This document shows positions 46,962 to 54,170 of a stretch of DNA of 64,000 nt, one piece after another (position 1 is the first letter of the stretch; every line of letters begins with the position of its first letter). Origin of the DNA: Cyclobacteriaceae bacterium (lineage in GTDB: Bacteria > Bacteroidota > Bacteroidia > Cytophagales > Cyclobacteriaceae). A model generated the notes under the pieces. That model saw only the letters and a list, made by a program, of their open reading frames with translations, was not told where the DNA came from and did no database searches. The translations under genes were made by a program, and so were the position numbers. The stretch covers positions 60,875 through 124,874 of the forward strand of contig CATQIH010000039.1 of the NCBI GenBank assembly GCA_958296015.1. Direction: 5' to 3'.

Positions 46962-46981
46962 ATAAGCATGTGCAGGCTGAG
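46955..46981 (+). repeat. 27-bp direct repeat, left copy
   Basis: Starts GGCCAGGATAAGCATGTGC; identical over 27 bp to 48975-49001. The two copies bracket the peptidase/lipoprotein pair 47112-48797. Confidence 0.8.
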
Positions 46982-47077
46982 GAAGCAAAAACAGGGTCAG
47001 TTGAGAAGCAACCCGACAGAAATGGCTATTCGATAAGGGATTTGAGGGTTTGGCACCTGCTTTAGAATATAATTTAT

Positions 47078-47109
47078 AGAACCCCTAGTTTATCATATCT
47101 AGGGGTTCT
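47078..47109. terminator. strong 11-bp hairpin at the end of 47112-47546
   Basis: AGAACCCCTAG (47078-47088) pairs perfectly with CTAGGGGTTCT (47099-47109), loop of 10. It abuts the stop codon of the minus-strand gene at 47112. The T-run is on the + strand side, so it would work best for + transcripts; for the minus-strand pair it is a plausible 3' end structure. Confidence 0.5.
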
Positions 47110-47111
47110 TT

Positions 47112-47546
47112 TTACTTCTGCAAAATATAAATAGGAACGCCGGGAGTTTTTACATTTAGTATTTCTGCTGTCTTACCATTAAATACTACTCTTTCATATT
47201 TATTATTCTTATTTACATCTACGTATAGAGTATCTACATCTCCATTCACTTCTAAGTAAAAATCTTTTGTTCCTTCCATACTTAGGAAAGCAATATTTCC
47301 ACCGTTAAAGAAGGTTGAGTCTCCATAGGGATTTATTGTTATATCTAAGTATTTTTTGCTATTGCTGTTGAAGTAATATAGCTCCACTGCATCACCAACA
47401 TGTTGCTCCAGATAATTAGCATTTTCTCCTGTGAGAACTGTCGCTAAAAAAGGGTCAGGCCCTGGATCACAACAAACAGGTTTTTCACAACCAGATATAC
47501 CTAATATACTTACCGAAATTGAAAAAAAAAGAATTAAGCTTTTCAT
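47112..47546 (-). CDS. predicted lipoprotein paired with C10 peptidase
   Basis: A 144-residue lipoprotein (signal ends LGISGC, Cys20, followed by EKPVCCDPGPDP). The mature part is beta-rich, with DVDTLYVDVNKNNKYERVVFNG near the C-terminus. It starts 9 bp after the C10 peptidase gene, so it is co-expressed. No known family recognised. Because several cysteine peptidases of this clan are encoded with a small exported inhibitor, an inhibitor role is a reasonable guess, not shown by any motif. Confidence 0.65.
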   Translation of the reverse strand: MKSLILFFSISVSILGISGCEKPVCCDPGPDPFLATVLTGENANYLEQHVGDAVELYYFNSNSKKYLDITINPYGDSTFFNGGNIAFLSMEGTKDFYLEVNGDVDTLYVDVNKNNKYERVVFNGKTAEILNVKTPGVPIYILQK

Positions 47547-47555
47547 AATAAAAAT

Positions 47556-48797
47556 TTATCGTACTACAATCATTTTTCTTCCCTTAGTGTAGTCATTGCC
47601 ACTTGGTGTCCAGTTGTCAATTCCAAACCATCCATTTTGGCCTCCATACCATCCCCAATTCATACGATAGTATTTTGCACCGGTGTTTGGGTTGTACTGA
47701 TAGCCATCACAAACCCAAATATGATGGTTTAAGCTAATAAGGAAGGCAGGAGTTTTTGCTTTCAAAATAACAGGTCTTCCACTTTTAATTTCATTCATAA
47801 CTGTGGCATGATCCAAATCTTTTAAGTCAGAAGAAAAGCCCATATTGTTAAGGAAAGTAGGAATTTTTTCAGGCAAAGCCATAGCATAATCAGTAGCATA
47901 GTCTATAATTACCCAATCGCCTATAAAACGCATCAGCCTAGCAATATCTGGAGATTCTCCTGTTCGGTAGAAGGTTAAGCTCAAAGGCATATTGTTAAAG
48001 TTGATAGGTACGCCATTGTAAGTCATACTTCTAAACCGACTCCGGTAATACCACATAACTTGTGCTACCGCTACTGGCCCACAACCGGCAGGGGAATGTC
48101 CGCAACTGCCTTTACTTTTGCTGGGAGTGAAATCATTAAATCCACACCCTTGTCCCCATTCCGACTTGACTAGTGGCCCATAAGTTTGTATTGGATAAAA
48201 GGGTGGAGGAGGATTAGGGTTATCACCTGGATCGATTTTGGCGTTTTTGATCGATGTTTTTTTAGATTTCCATCCATATGCTATTCTTGCGCCATCATTT
48301 TGGCTGCTTGCAGTATCTGAAATACTACCATCTCGCAAAAGAGTTATATATTCTTGCAGAGATTCTAGCCATTCACTCAATCCAGGGTTTTCTGTAGTAT
48401 CAAATGCAAAGTAGCTGCTATCGCTATACGCCAAAATAGGTTCTAAACGCATATCAGCCGAAACAATACTAAATCCCTGGTTTTCGTCATAGTTGAAGAC
48501 ATAAAAAGCATTTCTATCATTCTTATCTTTAAAAGTTTTGGAGCTTTTTACTTTCTTCTTCTTTTCTTTTTGATCTTTTCGCGCAGTTTCTACATCGTAG
48601 ACACCAAGGCTTCCTGAAGCATCAGTCAGACTTGCTATTTCTTCAGCTTGACTAAATGACACAAATAGAGAGTCATTAGTAGTAGTAATACTAGGAACAA
48701 TAGGATACACACTTAGTTCTTGTTCATCTTGCTTGCAACTCACAAAAAGTAAGGTTAACAAGCAAATTAGAACGGGTAATCTTAAAAGATGCTCCAT
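47556..48797 (-). CDS. C10 family (streptopain-like) cysteine peptidase, lipoprotein
   Basis: A 413-residue exported lipoprotein (signal ends LLFVSC, Cys21). A pro-domain of the Spi/inhibitor type spans ~95-155 (AFYVFNYDENQGFSIVSAD, EPILAYSDSSYF). A proline-rich linker leads to the mature peptidase. Catalytic Cys239 is in CGHSPAGCGPVAVAQVMWYY and catalytic His359 in SLNHHIWVCDGY. The C-terminal NWGWYGGQNGWFG is the usual substrate-site end. Likely degrades host or environmental proteins at the cell surface. Confidence 0.92.
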   Translation of the reverse strand: MEHLLRLPVLICLLTLLFVSCKQDEQELSVYPIVPSITTTNDSLFVSFSQAEEIASLTDASGSLGVYDVETARKDQKEKKKKVKSSKTFKDKNDRNAFYVFNYDENQGFSIVSADMRLEPILAYSDSSYFAFDTTENPGLSEWLESLQEYITLLRDGSISDTASSQNDGARIAYGWKSKKTSIKNAKIDPGDNPNPPPPFYPIQTYGPLVKSEWGQGCGFNDFTPSKSKGSCGHSPAGCGPVAVAQVMWYYRSRFRSMTYNGVPINFNNMPLSLTFYRTGESPDIARLMRFIGDWVIIDYATDYAMALPEKIPTFLNNMGFSSDLKDLDHATVMNEIKSGRPVILKAKTPAFLISLNHHIWVCDGYQYNPNTGAKYYRMNWGWYGGQNGWFGIDNWTPSGNDYTKGRKMIVVR

Positions 48798-48974
48798 AAA
48801 ATTTTAGGTTAGAGGTTGAAAGACAAATGCTTAGTAAATGACAATGAAATTTTGATATAAACCTATAGTTTATATCAAATTATTTTCTAACTCAAGTATA
48901 ATAGCTTTTAATTACTCTACCTAGCTAAAATTTAGAGTTTGAAAAGATAAGAGGAAACAAGAGTTTTGTGGGGC

Positions 48975-49001
48975 GGCCAGGATAAGCATGTGCAGGCTGA
49001 G
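48975..49001 (+). repeat. 27-bp direct repeat, right copy
   Basis: Identical to 46955-46981. The surrounding region 48798-49519 has no convincing gene. Confidence 0.8.
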
Positions 49002-49146
49002 AATAGAGCCAGTTTGAGGGCGTTTGGCTTTTACTTCTTTCTAACGGTGTCCATGTGTAGAACAAAGGCCGAAAATCGTTTGGATCGTCTTTTTTATTGG
49101 TTGAAGACCTTTTTGGAAGTGTTCATGAGGATTTTCGAAACGTAGA

Positions 49147-49214
49147 GCACCTTTTTAGAAAAGGTGCAGACCTTTTTTAAAACGGTGCAGACCTTTTTAT
49201 TTTTCGTCTGCACC
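49147..49214. repeat. nested hairpin/direct repeat cluster (GGTGCAGACC units)
   Basis: A hairpin GCACCTTTT-TAG-AAAAGGTGC (49147-49167) is followed by two direct copies of GGTGCAGACCTTTTT (from 49163 and 49184), and an inverted copy GTCTGCACC (49206-49214) pairs with either. Alternative pairings are possible and T-runs follow each unit. It could be a terminator pair or a small structured RNA. Confidence 0.5.
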
Positions 49215-49519
49215 TTTTTAAGCGAAAGTCAAAGGAATAGTTGGATAAAATAATGAGGATTCATTAGTTCCATGAGGGGACTTACCAACAATAGCGAAGT
49301 ATTACATGAGAGCTTTTCCCCGAAGTATCAGCCCATAGTGCTAACGGAGGAAACTGGTGTTCTGTAAAGTTGCTGCCGGTTGTTGGAACGGGTGGGCGAT
49401 TTTCCTTAAAACAACCTGTGGCAGGCAGGGTATTGCCTTTCTTTTGTCAGGCAGGTATAAAGGTAAGAGGCTTGTACCTGCATTAAAAACCGTAAACAGC
49501 TTTTTTCTTACCTGTACTG

Positions 49520-49930
49520 CTAAGGATGTGCGGCTACCCATACTGCTCCGTCTTCGAAAACCTCTTTCTTCCAGATCGGCACCGTCTCTTTGAGCGTATC
49601 AATGGCAAAGCGGCAGGCGGCAAAAGCATCGCTGCGGTGTGGGGTAGAGACGGCAATGATAACGGCTACATCGCCAATCTGCAAGACTCCCTTTCGGTGG
49701 TGTATGGCAACGTGTGCTACCGGCCATTTTGCTCTGACCTGCGCGGCGATCTTCTCCATCTCCCGCAAGGCCATACTGTCATAAGCCTCAAATTCCAGTC
49801 GTACTACTTTCTTTTCTTTCGTATTGTTTCTCACCGTGCCAATAAACACATCGATAGCGCCTGCCTCATCTGCTTGCACCGATGCAGTGATGCTGGCTAT
49901 ATCCAAAGGCTGGTCTGTTAGGTGGATCAT
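49520..49930 (-). CDS. moaE: molybdopterin synthase catalytic subunit MoaE
   Basis: A 136-residue MoaE. GAIDVFIGTVRNNTKEKKVV near the N-terminus, LEFEAYDSMA, VAIHHRKGVLQIGDVAVIIAVSTPHRSDAF in the centre (holding the catalytic region) and the VPIWKKEVFEDG segment with the conserved Lys pair are all present. It uses the MoaD thiocarboxylate to add sulfur to cyclic pyranopterin phosphate. Downstream of moaD on the same strand. Confidence 0.94.
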   Translation of the reverse strand: MIHLTDQPLDIASITASVQADEAGAIDVFIGTVRNNTKEKKVVRLEFEAYDSMALREMEKIAAQVRAKWPVAHVAIHHRKGVLQIGDVAVIIAVSTPHRSDAFAACRFAIDTLKETVPIWKKEVFEDGAVWVAAHP

Positions 49931-49999
49931 ATGATACTATTGTGGATCATATATAATATTGTTGAGATGCCATATATGTGGAGACACCATACATAGTGG

Positions 50000-50019
50000 A
50001 GACACCATATATGGTGTCT
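50000..50019. repeat. 20-bp perfect palindrome in a short repeat
   Basis: AGACACCATA joined directly to its reverse complement, at the end of three tandem ~18-bp units of the form GTGGAGACACCATA (49965-50019). It lies between moaD and moaE, so it may regulate moaE expression or be an operator; a protein is not identifiable. Confidence 0.5.
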
Positions 50020-50028
50020 TTACTTATT

Positions 50029-50271
50029 TTATCCGCCGCTTACTGGGGGGATAAGGGCTATTTCGTCGCTTTCGTGCAGCACCTGGCTGGTTTTGCTATA
50101 CTCATTGTTGACGGCTACCATCATAGATGATAGGTCTTGTAGGGCAGGATATGTCTGCTTCAGGCTCTCCAGCAAGGTAGGAACCGTGCTCTGCGAAGGA
50201 ACTTCGTAGGTAAGCTTCGGCTGCCCTACTATATCCCTGGTAATGCCAAATAATAGTATGTTCAGTATCAT
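50029..50271 (-). CDS. moaD: molybdopterin synthase sulfur carrier subunit MoaD
   Basis: An 80-residue ubiquitin-fold protein. ILLFGITRDIVGQPKL opens it, TVPTLLESLKQTYP and MVAVNNEYSK follow, and it ends EIALIPPVSGG with the C-terminal Gly-Gly that is adenylated and thiocarboxylated. ATG 50271 gives the normal MoaD length; a start at 50304 would add an unusual leader. Divergent from moaA. Confidence 0.92.
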   Translation of the reverse strand: MILNILLFGITRDIVGQPKLTYEVPSQSTVPTLLESLKQTYPALQDLSSMMVAVNNEYSKTSQVLHESDEIALIPPVSGG

Positions 50272-50372
50272 AGATGTAGCGTTGTGTTCATACATTGACA
50301 TCAAAAGTAATTACATTTGCGATAACAACAAGGTTAACCCTCTTTGGATTCCTGTACATAGACATTTATGTG

Positions 50373-51368
50373 ATGCCAACAACGCTTTATGACAATCATG
50401 GAAGACCCATTACCTACCTGCGGCTTGCCGTCACTGATAGGTGTAACCTGCGTTGTTTTTATTGTATGCCAGCAGAGGGAATCCCTTATTTGCCCAAGCA
50501 GGCCTTGCTGACGTACGAAGAAATGGAGCGGCTGGTACACGTGCTGGCAGGCATGGGCATCACCAAAGTGCGCATTACAGGCGGTGAACCTTTTGTGCGA
50601 AAAGATTTAATGTACTTTTTGCGCAGGCTCAAACAGATCAAAGGCATTGAAGAAGTGCATATCACCACCAATGGCGTGCTCACGGCTCCGCACATCGCCC
50701 AGCTTAAGGCCATCGGTATTGCCTCGGTCAACCTAAGCCTGGATACCCTGGACGGCGAACGGTTCAGGCAGATTACCCGCCGCGATGAATATGGCAAAGT
50801 AATGCATTGCCTTGAGCAACTGCTGGTACACAACATACCCGTCAAGATCAATACCGTGGTGATGGAGGGGCAAAATACAAAAGACATTATTCCTTTGGCA
50901 GAGCTGACACGCACCGCGCCCGTTTCCGTTCGTTTTATAGAAGAAATGCCTTTTAATGGTGAAGGAAATCACTATCCGGTGCTGGTGTGGACGCACGACA
51001 AAATTATGCAAGTGCTCCGGCAACAGTATCCTAACCTACAGAAGATCAGCGATAAATCACACGATACTGCTTACCACTATCAGGTGCCGGGCTATGCAGG
51101 AACTGTAGGCGTGATTGCTGCCTTCAGCCGTACCTTTTGCGGCAGTTGCAACCGAATCCGCATCACTGCCCAGGGAACACTTAAAACCTGCCTTTACGAT
51201 GGTGGCGTACTTGATCTGAAGCAGCTGTTACGAAGCAGAGCTACCGATGAACTGATCGCCGAAGCTTTTTTACGGGCTTTCCGTCACAGAGCCAAAGATG
51301 GGTTTGAAGCAGAAAGCAGAAGTAGGCGCACACCAGTGCATGAATCTATGTCTACGATTGGGGGATAA
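50373..51368 (+). CDS. moaA: GTP 3',8-cyclase MoaA
   Basis: A 331-residue radical SAM enzyme for the first step of molybdenum cofactor synthesis. The N-terminal cluster motif is DRCNLRCFYC near residues 26-35, the GGEPFVRKDL SAM segment follows, and the second cluster cysteines are in FCGSCNRIRI...LKTC. It ends STIGG, the conserved Gly-Gly tail that works in catalysis. ATG 50373 is chosen because an upstream start at 50295 adds a hydrophobic, non-family leader. Confidence 0.95.
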   Translation: MPTTLYDNHGRPITYLRLAVTDRCNLRCFYCMPAEGIPYLPKQALLTYEEMERLVHVLAGMGITKVRITGGEPFVRKDLMYFLRRLKQIKGIEEVHITTNGVLTAPHIAQLKAIGIASVNLSLDTLDGERFRQITRRDEYGKVMHCLEQLLVHNIPVKINTVVMEGQNTKDIIPLAELTRTAPVSVRFIEEMPFNGEGNHYPVLVWTHDKIMQVLRQQYPNLQKISDKSHDTAYHYQVPGYAGTVGVIAAFSRTFCGSCNRIRITAQGTLKTCLYDGGVLDLKQLLRSRATDELIAEAFLRAFRHRAKDGFEAESRSRRTPVHESMSTIGG

Positions 51369-51377
51369 AGAGATATG

Positions 51378-51524
51378 GATAGAAATTGGTTGATATTCAA
51401 TAGAAATTGATAGAGATTTATAGAAATTGAAGAGATATTCAATGGAAATTGATAGAAATTGGTTGATATTCAATAGAGATTTATAGAAATGGGTTATGTA
51501 TCCAGGCTTAATCTCAACCAATTT
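51378..51524. repeat. AT-rich degenerate repeats between moaA and moaC
   Basis: A 26-bp exact repeat starting GATAGAAATTGGTTGATATT occurs at 51378 and 51451. Many shorter TAGAAATTG units lie between, and TCAACCAATTT at 51514-51524 is the reverse complement of AAATTGGTTGA inside each copy. Together they can form a large hairpin between the two convergent genes. Confidence 0.65.
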
Positions 51525-51561
51525 TCTAATTTCTTAATCTCAATCAATTTCCTAATTTCAG

Positions 51562-52071
51562 TCAATTTCCTAATTTCTTCTTCCCTCCTGTTTTTGCGAT
51601 CAGCCGGGTATCTTTGATGATGATGTGGTGAGAAAGGGCTTTGCACATATCATATATGGTGAGTGCTGCTGCCGAGGCACCTGTCAGGGCTTCCATCTCT
51701 ACGCCTGTTTTGCCAGTCACCTTTACGGTACAGTCAACCACAGCTTCCTGTGCTTTGTTGAGGTAAATGTCAATCGTGCAGCCCTCAATAGCCAAAGGAT
51801 GACAGAAAGGAATAATCTCGCTGGTCTTCTTCACGGCCATTGTGCCTGCAATGATCGCTGTATGAAACACCGGGCCTTTTTTGGTATAAAGCTCGGCTTG
51901 CCCTCCGCTTGTCTGCATCAGTTGCTGCAACACAGCAGGCGGTAATACCACGATGCTTCTGGCATGTGCCGTGCGCTGCGTTATTTGCTTATCGCCTACA
52001 TCTACCATGCGCGGATTACCAGCCTCATCTATATGGGTAAGCTTTGGGTTTTTTGTATCTTCCGGATTCAT
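51562..52071 (-). CDS. moaC: cyclic pyranopterin monophosphate synthase MoaC
   Basis: A 169-residue MoaC. LTHIDEAGNPRMVDVGDKQITQRTAHARS at the N-terminus, GTMAVKKTSEIIPFCHPLAI with the catalytic Lys/His region, and GVEMEALTGASAAALTIYDMCKA are diagnostic. It converts the MoaA product to cPMP. Convergent with moaA and divergent from moeA. Confidence 0.95.
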   Translation of the reverse strand: MNPEDTKNPKLTHIDEAGNPRMVDVGDKQITQRTAHARSIVVLPPAVLQQLMQTSGGQAELYTKKGPVFHTAIIAGTMAVKKTSEIIPFCHPLAIEGCTIDIYLNKAQEAVVDCTVKVTGKTGVEMEALTGASAAALTIYDMCKALSHHIIIKDTRLIAKTGGKKKLGN

Positions 52072-52098
52072 GGAGCAAAGCTACAAAATAACCAAGAC

Positions 52099-53316
52099 AT
52101 GACGACCACACAGCAAGCCACCCAAATAGTAATAAACCATCTGGCAGCATTAAGCACAGCAACGGTGCCACTGGAAGCAGCCGTAGGCAAAGTGCTACAG
52201 GAAACCTTGCTGGCCGACCGTGATTTTCCTCCTTTCGACCGGGTAAGTATGGATGGCATTGCGTACAAGATAGCCGATGTACCAGCTAACAAGGTGTTGG
52301 TAGTGGATGATGTGCAGTTTGCCGGAGCTGCACAAAAAACGCTGCAATCACCGGGGCATTGCATAGAGGTAATGACCGGTGCTATGCTGCCTGCCCATAC
52401 CAACACCGTGACCCGCTACGAAGACGTGGAATTTTTTGAAGAACAAGGCTACAGAAAAGCCCGACTGCTGGTGATGCCGGAGCAGGCCGGGCAAAACATT
52501 CATACAAAAGGTATAGACCGGCAGGCCGGAGATATATTGCTGGAAGCTGGTACGTTGCTCAACCCTGCTGCCATAGCCGTGGCAGCTACTGTTGGCAAAA
52601 CACACCTGACGGTAAGCAAGCCATTGTCGTTTGGCATCATCTCTACGGGCAATGAACTGGTAGATGTGCAGGCCACCCCGGAGCCATACCAGATTCGTAA
52701 GTCCAATGTATATGCATTGCAGGCAGCCTTGCGGCAAATGGACATGCCTGTTGAACTCTATCATTTTGAAGATATGCAGGATGTTCTGCGCAAGGGTCTG
52801 TCGCAGGCACTACAGCAGCACGAGGTACTGATATTGAGCGGAGGCGTGTCTAAAGGCAAAGCGGATTACGTGCCACAGGTATTGGAAGAACTAGGTGCAC
52901 ACCAACTGTTTCATCGTGTACAGCAACGTCCCGGTAAGCCATTCTGGTTTGGGCATACGCCTGAAGGCAAGGTGGTTTTCGCGTTGCCTGGCAATCCGGT
53001 ATCTACGTTTCTTTGTTTCTACCGGTATGTCAAACCCTGGCTGATGCGCAGTATGGGCTTGCCTGAAGCGCGTCAGACAATGGCCGTATTGACAGAAGAT
53101 GTCATATTTGATCCGCCTATCACTTACTTTTTGCAGGTACATGTCAGAAGCAGCGAACAGGGCATCGTGCAAGCTTATCCCCATCATGGTCATGGCAGCG
53201 GCGACTTCACTAATCTTTTATTATGCAACGGCTTCCTGGAACTCCCTGCCGACCGGCAAACTTTTAGAAAAGGTGAAAAGTATCCGGTGATATTGTTTGA
53301 TAATGACTACATCTGA
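52099..53316 (+). CDS. moeA: molybdopterin molybdotransferase MoeA
   Basis: A 405-residue MoeA that inserts molybdate into adenylated molybdopterin. DFPPFDRVSMDGIA near residues 42-55, GHCIEVMTGAMLP, SFGIISTGNELVD, ILSGGVSKGKADYVP, and VFALPGNPVSTF are the standard segments in order. ATG 52099 (MTTTQQATQ) is chosen; the frame is open further upstream but overlaps moaC. It ends with a 10-bp tail-to-tail overlap with the convergent lipoprotein gene. Confidence 0.94.
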   Translation: MTTTQQATQIVINHLAALSTATVPLEAAVGKVLQETLLADRDFPPFDRVSMDGIAYKIADVPANKVLVVDDVQFAGAAQKTLQSPGHCIEVMTGAMLPAHTNTVTRYEDVEFFEEQGYRKARLLVMPEQAGQNIHTKGIDRQAGDILLEAGTLLNPAAIAVAATVGKTHLTVSKPLSFGIISTGNELVDVQATPEPYQIRKSNVYALQAALRQMDMPVELYHFEDMQDVLRKGLSQALQQHEVLILSGGVSKGKADYVPQVLEELGAHQLFHRVQQRPGKPFWFGHTPEGKVVFALPGNPVSTFLCFYRYVKPWLMRSMGLPEARQTMAVLTEDVIFDPPITYFLQVHVRSSEQGIVQAYPHHGHGSGDFTNLLLCNGFLELPADRQTFRKGEKYPVILFDNDYI

Positions 53317-54089
53317 AAACTCATGCTGGTAAAAGTCGTTTCCGGCACATTTTTCATCACCTCAATATTGCTGATCTGCCGCTCACCCCTATCTCCGGAT
53401 AATAATATATCCCCATGTTCTTTGTAATTCTTCCAGGGTACCACAAACTGCGGAGTATCCATGTTGGCTTTTGGGTAATAGGCCCATTGTTTGACCAGAG
53501 AGTCTGACGGGTCTACATATATTTCGTATTTATTGTCCGGGGTAAACCCTACGTTGGCAAATTTTAGCTCCAATACTTCCGCTTGTTTTCCTCCTTGTAT
53601 CGTATCCGTACCCGCATACGTAAGCGTTACGCCTGAGTCTTTGAGTTTGAATGGCATAAACAGCCAGTAGCTGTCGTTTACCCATATCTGTTTGCCTTGA
53701 TCTACGTATTTTTTTACTGAATCTGCATTGGTCACTGGCTGGCCATTGATCATTACCCGGCCAGTATCCTGCTGAACGTTGATCAAATAGATAGCGGAAT
53801 CTTTGGGCACTTCTATTCTTACATTGCCATCTTGTTTGTCCCAGAGCAGGCTGCGCACACCAAAGAAGTTCCAGGTAACATATCGGGTATTGTCCCAAGC
53901 GTGGCGGCCTCCCATTGCCTGCATCACCTCATCGGCAATATGGATGGCAGTACTGTCTGAAGCTTCTTTGTTGAAACCCTCTGCCGCAGGATTGGTATCT
54001 GATGAAGTGGCTTGCTGATCACTTCCTGACTGGCAAGACGTAAAATACAGCATAGAAGTGAACGCAATGAGTAAAAAGATATATCGCAT
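53307..54089 (-). CDS. predicted lipoprotein, DUF6503-like
   Basis: A 260-residue exported lipoprotein (signal ends LYFTSC, Cys19) with a Ser/Asn-rich linker. The mature part (VMQAMGGRHAWDNTRYVTWNFFG, ... KYEIYVDPSDSLVKQWAYYP) resembles the LolA/LolB-like antiparallel sheets of DUF6503 proteins, which are found in Bacteroidota. It may bind a lipid or hydrophobic ligand. Function unknown. Confidence 0.75.
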   Translation of the reverse strand: MRYIFLLIAFTSMLYFTSCQSGSDQQATSSDTNPAAEGFNKEASDSTAIHIADEVMQAMGGRHAWDNTRYVTWNFFGVRSLLWDKQDGNVRIEVPKDSAIYLINVQQDTGRVMINGQPVTNADSVKKYVDQGKQIWVNDSYWLFMPFKLKDSGVTLTYAGTDTIQGGKQAEVLELKFANVGFTPDNKYEIYVDPSDSLVKQWAYYPKANMDTPQFVVPWKNYKEHGDILLSGDRGERQISNIEVMKNVPETTFTSMSFQM

Positions 54090-54170
54090 GGTTGATAGTA
54101 ATTTTAGTTCGCTTAGGCAAAATTACTAAAATATACCATAATCAGCATCAATCAGCTTCAAGTATCCAAA

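Noticed and set aside
49341..49593. Overlapping 66- and 78-residue frames on opposite strands near the end of moaE
   Set aside because: No family, mutual overlap, and partial overlap with moaE; treated as non-coding.
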